In this document: in pieces, positions 33,680-45,289 of the stretch
How the letters are laid out: every line of letters starts with the position of its first letter
How positions within the stretch are numbered: position 1 is the stretch's first letter
Notes under the pieces: generated by a model
Told to the model about the DNA's origin: nothing
What the model saw: only the letters and a program-made list of their open reading frames with translations
Databases searched by the model: none
Program-made: the position numbers and the translations under genes
Origin: Neoechinorhynchus agilis
Lineage: Eukaryota > Acanthocephala
Assembly (NCBI GenBank): GCA_051530055.1
Contig: CM121342.1
Span: 14,632,001 to 14,696,000 of the forward strand
Length of the DNA: 64,000 bases
Reading direction: 5' to 3'

Positions 33680-36490
33680 GAACAAACAAGAGGAATATGT
33701 ACCTTTGGTCTTAGTGAACACTCGAGTCTGATAGAATAAATTAATATGGCTGTTGTTTTTGGAGTGAATTACGGGTCAGATCGGGAATTAAGCGTTCGGT
33801 CGAATAGGAAAGTTAGTGGTTATTGTTTTTTAGGATTGGTCTTTCCTCAGGTCCATTTCGAGTTATGACATAGGAGAAGATTGGGCAGCGAAGAAAAAGC
33901 AGAGGTAATGGCGAGTGCTGTGCTCATGTGAAAAGGGAAATAAAATGTGGTAAAATTGTGGTGGTAGAATTGAGAGTTGTTTGTTAACATTTTTACAAAG
34001 GCATTCGGGGAGCGGGGAAAATTCAACTGTGCAAATTTATGAGGTTCTTCTATGAAACGTTTCAAGGCGGCGGATTTGAGATTTGGATAGGTTGCAAAAA
34101 ACGGGATAGCTGTAGGTGAGAGAGGGTAAAATTAAGCTAAGGTAAAATTTGAAAGGATCAGGCGAAAGGACTCCTAAAAGGCGGAGGCGTTTGAGGAGGT
34201 AAAATTTCAAGCTATTACGCTTGATTGAAATTTTAATGTGCGAGTCACATTTCGGATTTGAGTGAAATTAAAAATACAGAATTATGTGGTAGGTGACTCG
34301 TCGGATGTCATTTGGAAGATCTGGGTAGGATATGGGGTTGCGCAAGATTGAGGAGATCATCTGGAAGCATTTAGAGAAGTTCAGGTAGAGTCTGTGATTG
34401 GTGCAGAAATCTTTGATGTGGATGATTTCGTTAGATGTTAAGGAGAGGGAGAGGTGGGAGTGTGATTTTGTGATGAGGGTGAGATCATCGAAATATAGGA
34501 AAAGTACAGAGCTGGACGAGGAAGGTTTCAGTTCGTTTAAGGAAATATTAAAAAGAAGTGGTTACAGGACTTCACCTTGAGATACTCCTTCAGTGAGGGA
34601 TACCCAGCAGTGAATGTATTGTTGGCGATTGTGAAGATATGATTCGAGCCAGCGGATCTGCCACAAGTTGGGACCGAAATCGGAGCAGGCCCCGAGAGGG
34701 AGTAAATGGTCCACGGAGCCGAATGCTTTCGGCAAATCCGGTTGAAAAAATGGATGACGTGAGAGGGATTATTGTCGAGGTTTCGTAACAGCGTGTCATA
34801 GATGCAAAGTAGGGCATCCGTTGCAGAAAATTTAGGCCGGAAGCCGAATTGCAAAGGCGACAATTTGTTGTTGAGAAGTGGAAGAAGGTGACATTAAAAA
34901 CATTTTTCGATGATTTCTGAAAGAGCGGGTTAGAAAGATATTTGACCGAAATATTTGTCAGAATTTTTTTGGGAAGAAGAATTACTTTAACAGTTTTCAT
35001 GGATGCGGGGTGGATGTCGTATAAAAAGCTGGGATTTATAATGAGGGAAATAAGGTCTAGGTGTTCGGGGATGAATTTAATTTTTCGAGGTGTTTTAGGA
35101 ATTCATATGACGAAACTAAAGGGAGTATTTTTAGAGTTGGCAGAAGTGTTGGTTGTAGAAGTGAAATATTGTGTAGTGTCTGATGTGGAGCAATGATTGT
35201 AATTTGAGCCAGGGCAGAAGTTCTGATTGGTGGAGTCTAGAACACATTTCAGTTCAGAAGAGGACAAATTTGGGAAGGGGTCAGAGTTTCCTATGCCACG
35301 AGAGAGTCGTTGACGGCCGCCACCATGCTCAATTGCATCCTTAACGAATTTTGGCGGAAAGAGTTTTTTCTGGCGATAAGTACTTTGTAAGTTAGTGGCT
35401 TTTGTAAAAGGGGAAAGTCTGGAGAGTTATTTCGAAGAAGGAATTTTAAGATTAGGGGTTGTCCATGATAGGCTCCGGTTTGATAATCTAATGAACTTCT
35501 TGGGAATTGTCGAAGTTAGAGAATTTTTTATGATTGAGGTTAGGGATGGCATGGTCAAGGAAGGGTCATTTGTGTTGTCAGAGTTGAATGTTACATGTTG
35601 TCACATAGACTTCATTACTCCACGTGCAAAATGGTCTATCCCAAGACGTCCGGCCAGAATTGTGGACTCACAAGAGACCGGTTTAACAGGTTCCTAAGAA
35701 TGACGGCAAAACGTTTGTGATTGAGATCAGTAAACTAGACTTCGAACAATACCCGATGTGTACGGCCGATTCGAAAGCCCTCTTCCCCAATGCCCCACCG
35801 TCTAAAGCGATTGAATAATCTGGTCAGAGTTCGCGGGGGAGGGGGTTTAAAGGCGGATGAGTAGGCGTCGATATTTGTGAACACTTTGTCGAGGTGAGCG
35901 TCAAGACGAGTTGGGAAGTCAATAAGTTGACGATACTCGGAGAAGGGTAGGAGAGGAAATAGTTTATTGAAATCCCATGTAATTAAGAAATGGTGTGAAT
36001 TTTTGGAGTTTATGAGCTCCATCATAAAGTCAACTTGGCGAAAGGAGGACCTAGGACGAGAGGCAGGAGGGCGATAGACGCTAGCAATGGTGAATTCCCC
36101 AATGTTATTTCTTAGAGGAGCTGAGAAATGGACTGCGATGAATTCTAGATCGGGGTTTTGTAGAGAGTCTGTGAGAGATAAAAAGTATGGTACCGCTTGC
36201 CGTACGTAAATTGAGACCCCCTCCTGGGCGGTCATAGCAGTATGCATGGAAGGAATGCTATCCGGAAAGGATGGCTGAATTGTTGTTGAAAAAGGTAAGC
36301 CACGTTTTTGCTAAGATGACCGCCGGTTTTTGAGGTAGATGAAATGAGTGAAATTTCAACCAGTTAAAGAATGAGGCAACGATTTTTGGTTTGGTGCATT
36401 GGGGTGGAAATTAGGGAGATTGATCTTGCTTTGGCTGACATGGATGATAAATTTAGGGACGAAGTGATACAAGTTTTAGATCTCAAAGTA
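33680..36490 (-). mobile_element. APE-type LINE, copy B (longest)
   Basis: The minus-strand element runs endonuclease to RT to C-terminus. The endonuclease starts near 36.4 kb (PAVILAKTWL, DRPGGG). It continues with TIASVYRPPASRP, an ITWDFNKL where copy C has ITGDFNKL (the glycine before the catalytic Asp is replaced), and FPTRLDAHLDKVFTNI. The RT shows LSPLQFGFR. Frameshifts break it. From about 34,520 to 36,190 it is almost identical to copy C, whereas 33,680-34,500 is only moderately similar to copies A and C. It is therefore a patchwork. The 3' end lies near 33,680. Confidence 0.85.
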
Positions 36491-36527
36491 CTGATAAACA
36501 AAACTGTTCATTCAATAATTCAAAAGT

Positions 36528-37004
36528 TTAATCCGATTGTTTTATTAGGTCAATTATGTAATCTTCACATTTCTTAAACTGCTTATCGTTAATTGAATTT
36601 AAGGCGTTCCAAAGAAATTCGTGATTTATTCGTGAACCATCCAGAACAGCAACATCCTCACTAGGTAAATTCATTTTAGCAACTTTTGTAAGCAATCGTT
36701 CAGAAATAAACACTTTCGCTTGTTCAAGTTTCCCACTTTTCTTTAAAACATTAAATAAGGATTGGTCGCTTCTTTCAAGAGTTCGCCTTATCTCCATAAA
36801 TTTTTTGTAGAGATCATCGTCAAAGCTTGTTTCATCAGGCTTCCTAATGGAATCCCAATTCAATTCTTTTCGAACATTTGCGATGTTGAAAAGCTCACTC
36901 CTGAAAGACGGTCGTCTAATAGGAGATGCCTCTTCATTTGGCGACAGTTCGATATCCTCAGTCGAATAAACGTCAGTTTCATCTAATTCCTCACTGGCTG
37001 GCAT
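36528..37004 (-). CDS. Unknown small protein, 158 residues
   Basis: An intact frame starting MPASEELDETDVYSTEDIEL. The N-terminal third is acidic and Ser/Pro-rich (EEASPIRRPSFRSEL, a possible phosphorylation segment). The remainder is helical and charged, with heptad-like spacing (LERSDQSLFNVLKKSGKLEQ, KVFISERLLTKVAKMN) and an end of KKCEDYIIDLIKQSD. No signal or membrane segment. Soluble and possibly a coiled-coil partner protein, but I recognise no family. The 5' end of LINE copy B lies just beyond its stop. Confidence 0.55.
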   Translation of the reverse strand: MPASEELDETDVYSTEDIELSPNEEASPIRRPSFRSELFNIANVRKELNWDSIRKPDETSFDDDLYKKFMEIRRTLERSDQSLFNVLKKSGKLEQAKVFISERLLTKVAKMNLPSEDVAVLDGSRINHEFLWNALNSINDKQFKKCEDYIIDLIKQSD

Positions 37005-37707
37005 TTCGCGATTTTCTATGACCCAAATCGAAATAAAATCGTTGTCGTAGAAACAAACACGGACGTATTCAAATCGACTTAAGAATAATATAAATTCAGA
37101 ATAATATTAAGCTTAAAATGTAAATTTTACATTGTGTTATATTAAGTAGACGTGCATTAAAGAATTCAGTTAATATCGAATGCTCCGAACCTTGCGGTAT
37201 TACTAAAACATTGCAAAACGATTTTCTATCCATTAAACTTGATTTGAATCTCTCAACCCGTACGAAGTTGAAGAAAATGAAAAACAATTAATTCCCCATA
37301 AACAATTACATGTCGCTTAACAATAAATTTTGTAGCATCTCTCTGAATGATGAATTGTCTGAAATCCTTAACCACTAGCAAAATGCCATACTAAACCCGT
37401 TGAGCGATAAGTTGACTTTATACAATTATATCAGCAAATCGGTGCCATTTATATGAAGTATTGGCTAAAAACTAAAAAAACCAAATATTCGAGCAATTTT
37501 GTCTCGAAAACCGAAACAATAACTTGGGTTGAATTGCTTCCAAAACCGCACGAAAAAAATGTCAGCTAAATACGTATCATGTAGTAAACCATTGCGACTC
37601 TCATGAGGGGGTTGAATCTCAAAGAAATCAAATCCTTAATTGTCCTCAAGCCAATACGGTTCACGGCCGAGATCGAAGTATAAATTTAAGATAGGCATCA
37701 GTGTATA
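37005..37707. other. Upstream flank between the 158-residue gene and the LTR element
   Basis: AT-rich DNA that should include the promoter of the minus-strand 158-residue gene. I see no further gene or clear motif. Confidence 0.5.
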
Positions 37708-37837
37708 TGTGATATTGAGCGTCACAATCGACCGATCTATAGTGGCGGTTTCAAGCGTGCGCACGTTCGTTTTGTTATTTCGTTTCGTTGGCTCAATAAA
37801 ACATAGTTCAGGTCTAGTTCAGGCATATATTATAACA
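37708..37837 (+). repeat. 5' LTR (130 bp) of the LTR retrotransposon
   Basis: It begins TGTGATATTG and ends TATTATAACA, the TG...CA form usual for LTRs. It matches 41,415-41,544 at about 95 percent. It is unusually short for this family. Confidence 0.9.
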
Positions 37838-40800
37838 ATTTATTGAGCCAACCTCCTATTCGAATTCCATGGAGAACGAAAAATCTCTATCGGACGATTC
37901 AACCAGTTCATGCCAAAGAATGAACCCCAACTTTAAAATCGAACGGTTCAATACGTTACCGCATGAAAACGGTTCGGCGAAAAGATTCAAATTGTGGAAA
38001 AGGAACCTCAAGTATCTCATACAATCGGTCAACAACAAGGATGACAAACTCGAGTACCTATTTGCCAATATTGGACCGGATGTGTTTGAGCTTGTTGAGG
38101 AAGCCCAAAGTTTCGACGATGCGTTCTCCACCTTGGAAAAGCTCTATGTCAAAAAACCAAATGTTGTATTGACTCGACATTTGCTCGTCACTCGCAAACA
38201 GCTGGATTCGGAGGGCATCGACCAATACGTCCTGAGCTTAAGGAACATCGCTCGTGATTGGGGCTTCAAGACATCTAGTGGAGAAGACATCAAAGATGAA
38301 TCCATCCGAGATGCATTTATTTCTGGGATCAAATCGAGTAACATAAGGGGAAGATTGTTGGAAATCGAGGATTTGACCCTATCAAAGGCTATCACGATCT
38401 CGAAAAGTATCCAATGTGCGGTAGATCGTTTGGAACAATTTGATGACAGTAAAACCAGCCAATGCTTACGCAGTCTAACCGTCGCTGATTCTACGTTTGC
38501 TGATTCTATAACTGAAAATCTGAATTGCAACGCTGCTATGGGTAGCGGTAAGAGCGAGGGATTTTCCGGTCTATCAATATGCTTTTTCTGTGGGAATAAG
38601 CGACATCCCAGAAACCTATGTCCTGCTAACGAAGCCAGGTGTTATAACTGCCAAAATAGTGGGCATTTCGCTAAGATGTGCAGATCCAAAAACCCAATAA
38701 GGCCGAACTATCGTCCGTTTTTCTTGCTTGAACTACGTATGATGGCCCTTCGAAACCGACCTCGCTGGTAATCCCAGTAACGATTCAAAACAAGACGTTT
38801 CAAACCTTACTCGATACCGGTAGCTCTCTCAATTTCATCGACAACAGCACCTCGAAAAAACTTAATCTTGTTTTAGAGCCTGCATGTATGAATGTTTCTA
38901 TGGCATCCGGACGTGCAACAAAGCGGGCGCTAGGAAAGACCTATACCAAAGTACAGTATAAGGAGGAGAATACTGAAAACTTAGAATTCTATATATTGCC
39001 TGACTTATGCTGTGACATTATCCTGGGCTTGCCCTTTATCAAACTACACAAGGAATTACGAGTAAAACTGAATGGAGAGGGAAACATTCTCGAATTGACA
39101 GCCGCCGTTACCGATCATACATCAAGCGAGACCATATTCAGTCCGACCCTTTTCGAAAATTTGAGCGCTGATTGCCATCGCCACGAAATCTAGATCGTAT
39201 TTTGGAACGGATTTTCAATTTATCAAATCGGAGATAGGACGTATGCTTAAAGGTGATATTATAGAAACTTCAAACTCGCCATGGCGTGCTTAAGTTGTCC
39301 TCGTTAAAAAAGAAAACGCCAAAAAACGACTTGTTGTCGACTTTTCTCAAACGATAAATAGGTTTAGATACCTGGATGCCTACCCGTTACCGAAAATTGA
39401 AACCATAGTTAATGATATCGCAAAGAATACAGTGTTTAGTCAAATTGACTTGAAGGATGCATAATATCAAGTTCCGATAGACGCCAAAGAGAGAAATTAT
39501 ACGTCCTTCGAAGCTTGCGGAAGATTATACCGATTCAAGAAAATTCCCATGGGAGTCACGAATGGCGTGGCCGTGTTCCAACGCTTCATGAATCACATCA
39601 TCGAAGAAAATAAACTCGCAAATACTTATTCGTATTTGAGCGATGTAGTCATATGTGGGAAGACCCAACAAGAACATGATCAAAATCTTGAACGTTTCAA
39701 GGAAGCGGCGATCAAGAGAGGGTTGAGACTAAACGGCTCGAAAAGCCGATATGGACTCAAAAGAGTTTTTGTGCTAGGATACGAAATCGGGGATGGACGA
39801 TTAAGACCTGACCCTAACAGACTTAAGCCTCTCAACGACATAGCGACTTCCACCGACAAGTTCGAGTACTACAGTCGGTGGATTCCGAATTATTCGAAGA
39901 GAATTCAGCTCCTGGTATCGAATCACATAAAATTTCCCTTGTCCAATGAAATAACGATCTTGATTCAGTCCCTAAAAGCCGATATCAAAAATGCGGTGAT
40001 TAATAGTATCGACGAAGGAAAAGAATTTGTCCTTGAAACAGATGCTTCGGACCTTCTTTTCGAAGACATTGAAAAAACACGAAAAGCGATACCATATCGT
40101 CGAAAAGGAAGCGTATGCTTTAGTTGAAGCTGTGAAACACTGGAGATATTTTTTGGCCATTCGACCATTCACTGTAGTCACTGATCAAAAATCAATCGCA
40201 TTCATGATGAACCAACAACATTCAAAAAAATTAGAAACGAGCCAATCCTTCGTTGGAGGTTAGAACTATCCCCCTATAAATATACATTGAAATATCGCGC
40301 CGGACCAGAAAATCTAGCAGCCGACGTTCTGTCACGCGATAGTTGCGCAGCAATATATGACGGAGAAAATTGTTCGAGACTACGACGACTCCCCGAAATC
40401 CATAGAAAACTTGGTCATCCCGGTGTTACAAGAATGCAGCATTATACGAGGCAGAATAACATTGCCTTCTCTTTACAGGAAATCCGTGAAGTTATCGCCG
40501 CTTGCCCTGTGTGCTGTCGTGTTAAGCCGAGGTTTTTCAAGTCACAAGGTCTACACCTCCTCAGGGCAACAAGACCTTTTGAACGTCTATCAATAGACTT
40601 CAAAGGACCGCTTCCTCGTACGAACAATGAGTACCAATATCTACTAGTCGCCATCGATGAATATTCTAGATTCCCGTTCGCGTTCGCATGCCATAATTGC
40701 TCCGCCAATACTGTTAGGATATGCCTCTCTCAATTATTCGCGATCTTCGGATATCCCGATTATGTTCATTCTGATCGAGGTTCCTCTTTTACGTGCCTAC

Positions 40801-41414
40801 GCGAATGGCTCAACGATTTGTCTAAGCCATACTACTTCATATCATCCTCAAGGAAATGGACAATGTGAAAGGCTCAACGGAACTATTTGGAAAACAATTG
40901 AGCTAATACTAAATGATAGGAACCTGTCCATAAGCAAATGGTCCGATGTACTTCATGAGGCACTCGCAAAAATATGCATGCAACTTTGTACGAGTACTGG
41001 TCAGACCCCTCATGAGCGAATGTTCGACTTCCCGCGACGATGCGAGATATTCTCACCCATACCGGGCTGGATCTCGTCCTATGAGAAAGCCTACTTTCGA
41101 AACACGAACCTCAAATCGAAATTTGACGACCAGGTGAACGAAGTGGGACTGATCAGCGCCAATGAAAAGGATGCACTGATTGAATTCCCCGATGGTCATC
41201 GCCAATTGGTTTCCACACAAAGATTGGCTCCCACTGGAGGCGATTTATCGGAGAACGAAATGAGCAAAGAATACCCTCAATTCTTAGGAGACGCAAAAGA
41301 AAATGATACCGCTGAAATGGAAACAATGGGGACGGAGTATGTCATGGAGAATGGACAAGAAGTCAGGAGGTCCTGCCGCGTTCGGAAGAAACAATATTGA
41401 AGGGGGGGGGTGAT

Positions 41415-41544
41415 TGTGATATTGAGCGTCACAATCGACCGATGGATGGTGGCGGTTTCAAGCGTGCGCACGTTCGTTTTGTTATTTCGTTTCGTTAGCT
41501 CAATATAACCTAGTTCAGGTCTAGTTCAGGCATATATTATAACA
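41415..41544 (+). repeat. 3' LTR (130 bp) of the LTR retrotransposon
   Basis: The same ends and length as the 5' LTR, with about six substitutions. It follows a run of G residues consistent with a polypurine-type tract. Confidence 0.9.
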
Positions 41545-41718
41545 CCTCCCTTGTGTGAAAGTGAACGATAGAGTCAAGCCGAAATAGTCATGATTAAGAA
41601 TAAGACAATCGCAAAAATCGAGGCAAAATAACGACAACCGTTTTAAGCTTCTAAGAACTACAAAAAATCAACATTGATTAATTTTATCAAAGTTTCGGTT
41701 AAATGGGTCCGTCACGCC

Positions 41719-42215
41719 GTTGCTGTCTTCAAAGCTCGCGACAAACGGTTTCATCATATTTTAAGGAGTTCCAAACGTTGCAGTTGTTTTACTGACGCTT
41801 TGGACCAACATTCTCGTTAACTTTGTTGTTAGAACGGCGCAACACACAGTTGTCTTTTCTATAAAATTTGCGACCTACGCTTTCGCTAACTTCGTTGTAT
41901 AAAACGCACTTCGCGCTGTTGTTGTGTTTCTCATGCGCGAAGCGTACGACCTCAACCCCTCCGTTATTTAAAGTAAGCTTAAAGATGTTGCTGTCTCTAA
42001 AGCTCGCGACATACGGTTTCGCTAACGTCATATTTTAAGGAATTCGAAACGTTGTAGTTGTTCTACTGATGCACGGGACCAACATTCTCGTTAACTTTGT
42101 TGTTACAGGGGCGCAACACACAGTTGTCTTTTCTATTAAATTTGCGACCTACGCTTTCCCAAACTTCGTTGTATAAAACGCACGTCGCGCTGTTGTTGTG
42201 TTTCTCATGCGCGAA
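41719..42215 (-). repeat. 274-bp satellite, about 1.8 monomers, inverted
   Basis: The reverse complement of the satellite at 1-11.9 kb, recognisable by CGACAAACGGTTTC and GTTGTTGTGTTTCTCATGCG. It ends abruptly at GCGAA, where LINE copy C begins without its 5' end. The orientation is opposite to the main arrays. Confidence 0.95.
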
Positions 42216-44865
42216 TTTTTATTTCTCACAGACTCTCTACAAAACCCCGATCTAGAATTCATCGCAGTCCATTTCTCAGCTCCTCTAAGAAATAACATTG
42301 GGGAATTCACCATTGCTAGCGTCTATCGCCCTCCTGCCTCTCGTCCTAGGTCCTCCTTTCGCCAAGTTGACTTTATGATGGAGCTCATAAACTCCAAAAA
42401 TTCACACCATTTCTTAATTACAGGGGATTTCAATAAACTATTTCCTCTCCTACCCTTCTCCGAGTATCGTCAACTTATTGACTTCCCAACTCGTCTTGAC
42501 GCTCACCTCGACAAAGTGTTCACAAATATCGACGCCTACTCATCCGCCTTTAAACCCCCTCCCCCGCGAACTCTGACCAGATTATTCAATCGCTTTAGAC
42601 GGTGGGACATTGGGGAAGAGGGCTTTCGAATCGGCCGTACACATCGGGTATTGTTCGAAGTCTAGTTTACTGATCTCAATCACAAACGTTTTGCCGTCAT
42701 TCTTAGGAACCTGTTAAACCGGTCTCTTGTGAGTCCACAATTCTGGCCGGACGTCTTGGGATAGACCATTTTGCACGTGGAGTAATGAAGTCTATGTGAC
42801 AACATGTAACATTCAACTCTGACAACACAAATGACCCTTCCTTGACCATGCCATCCCTAACCTCAATCATAAAAAATTCTCTAACTTCGACAATTCCCAA
42901 GAAGTTCATTAGATTATCAAACCGGAGCCTATCATGGACAACCCCTAATCTTAAAATTCCTTCTTCGAAATAACTCTCCAGACTTTCCCCTTTTACAAAA
43001 GCCACTAACTTACAAAATACTTATCGCCAGAAAAAACTCTTTCCGCCAAAATTCGTTAAGGTGGCAATTGAGCATGGTGGCGGCCGTCAACGACTCTCTC
43101 GTTGCATAGGAAACTCTGACCCCTTCCCAAATTTGTCCTCTTCTGAACTGAAATGTGTTCTAGACTCCACCAATCAGAACTTCTGCCCTGGCTCAAATTA
43201 CAATCATTACTCCACATCGGACACTACACAATATTTCACTTCTACAACCAACACTTCTGCCAACTCTAAAAATACTCCCTTTAGTTTCGTCATATGAATT
43301 CCTAAAACACCTCGAAAAATTAAATTCATCACCGAACACCTAGACCTTATTTCCCTCATTATAAATCCCAGCTTTTTATATGACATCCACCCCGCATCCA
43401 TGAAAACTGTTAAAGTAATTCTTCTTCCCAAAAAAATTCTGACAAATATTTCGGTCAAATATCTTTCTAACCCGCTCTTTCAGAAATCATCGAAAAATGT
43501 TTTTAATGTCACCTTCTTCCACTTCTCAACAACAAATTGTCGCCTTTGCAATTCGGCTTCCGGCCTAAATTTTCTGCAACGGATGCCCTACTTTGCATCT
43601 ATGACACGCTGTTACGAAACCTCGACAATAATCCCTCTCACGTCATCCATTTTTCAACCGGATTTGCCGAAAGCATTCGGCTCCGTGGACCATTTACTCC
43701 CTCTCGGGGCCTGCTCCGATTTCGGTCCCAACTTGTGGCAGATCCGCTGGCTCGAATCATATCTTCACAATCGCCAACAATACATTCACTGCTAAGTATC
43801 CCTCACTGAAGGAGTATCTCAAGGTGAAGTCCTGTCACCACTTCTTTTTAATATTTTCTTAAACGAACTGAAACCTTCCTCGCAACACTGTAAACTTTTC
43901 CTATATTTCGATGATCTTACCCTCATCACAAAATCACACCTTCACCGCTCCCTCTCCTTTCGACCGTCATCCACTCCGGATCCGTCATCCACTCTGGATC
44001 CATCATCCACACTGGATCTGTCATCCGCATAATCCACTCCAATTTCCGGATCCGTCATCAACTCTAAAGTGATCACGAAGACCCAGAGGTGCATGGTTCC
44101 TCTTCCTAATTTCTGCATCAATCACAAACTCCATCTCACTTTCTCTAAATGCTTCGAAATGATCCCCTCTCTCCCGCAACCCCACATCATCCCCTGAGTT
44201 TCTAAATGACATTCGACGAGTCACCTCCCTCCGAATTTTCGGTCTCTAATTTCAATCAAACCTAAAATGGGACACGCACATTACACTTTCCAATCGAACG
44301 CAATATCTTTAAAATTTATCTCCTCAGATGTCTCCTTTCCAAATTTTACTTCAGCTTAATTTTGCCCTCCCTCCTATACGGTTATCCCGTCTTTCCCAAC
44401 CTATCCAAATCTCAAATCCATCGTCTTGAAAAGTTTCATAAAAGAACCTCTAAAATTTGCACAGTTGAATTTTCTCCGCTTCCCGAATGTGTCTGTAAAA
44501 TTTTCAAACGACGATCAAAATGCCACAACCATACCACCACAATTTTTGCCACATTTTATTTCAATCTTCAAATGAGCGCAACACCCGCCATCTCAATTCT
44601 TTTCATCCTCCAATGCCTCTACCTCCGCTCCTTTTTCCATACTACACAATCTTCTCGGATATCATAATTTGAAATGAACCTGGGACAAGACCCAACCTCA
44701 TAAACTCTCCTAAAAAACAATAACCACCAACTTTTCCATTCGACCGAAAGCGTAATCCACTCAAAAGTTAATAGCCACATTAATTTAACCTATCGGAACT
44801 CGAGTGTTCGCGAGTTCTAATATTCTCGAAGACCAAGATGTACATTGTTCCTCTTATTTATTCAA
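42216..44865 (+). mobile_element. APE-type LINE, copy C (chimeric)
   Basis: The plus-strand element, 5'-truncated inside the endonuclease and abutting satellite. The endonuclease retains SVYRPPASRP, ITGDFNKL and FPTRLDAHLDKVFTNI. The RT has QFGFR, DLPKAFGSVDH, GVSQGEVLSPLL and YFDD (about 43,905), in shifted frames. From 42,216 to about 43,500 it is almost identical to copy B. From about 43,500 to its 3' end it is the inverted twin of copy A. The changeover lies in a segment of about 380 bp that is almost the same in all three copies. Confidence 0.9.
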
Positions 44866-45289
44866 CAATGAGACGTGCTATTGTTAAAAAATTTCTTTAG
44901 ATTGTAACTTTCTTGTGTTCTATCACAAACTAGGAACCAAATAAGCTTTAAAATAATTTTTACCAAAGAACGATTTTGTCTTAGTTCCTAGTTCTTTGTA
45001 TTTTTATTATGTAGTTGACCTTTTTCTTGCAGAGTTTGATGAACTAGGATATAAACCGGTGTACTTTCACTCACATTTACAACACAATCACATAGAAGTG
45101 GCCCATTAAACCTAACCTACGGTTTTGTTCGATCTATCCGGAGGATGCGGTGGTCTTAAATGACATTATATTGTTTTGTGTAACACTATTTTTTAACACA
45201 ATTCACCATAAAAGTTGAAAAAAATTTAAATTAAGAAGAAAAAATCGATTCGCAACAATTTGTAATCTCATAAAACTTGGTTTAAATCT

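Larger units (their letters stand above)
37708..41544 (+). mobile_element. Ty3/Gypsy-type LTR retrotransposon, broken
   Basis: A 3.84-kb element with all the parts of the family in the usual order between two 130-bp LTRs. Gag lies at about 37,869-38,700 with two CX2CX4HX4C zinc knuckles. The protease (LLDTGSS) is near 38,810, RT at about 39,200-39,950 and RNase H at about 39,950-40,270. Integrase lies at about 40,290-41,390 with an HHCC-type zinc region (HRKLGHPGV) and IDFKGPLP. The order PR-RT-RH-IN indicates Ty3/Gypsy. A G-rich tract precedes the 3' LTR. The coding region carries several breaks. The LTRs differ at about 6 of 130 positions, so the insertion is neither brand-new nor ancient. 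I see no clear target-site duplication. Confidence 0.9.
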
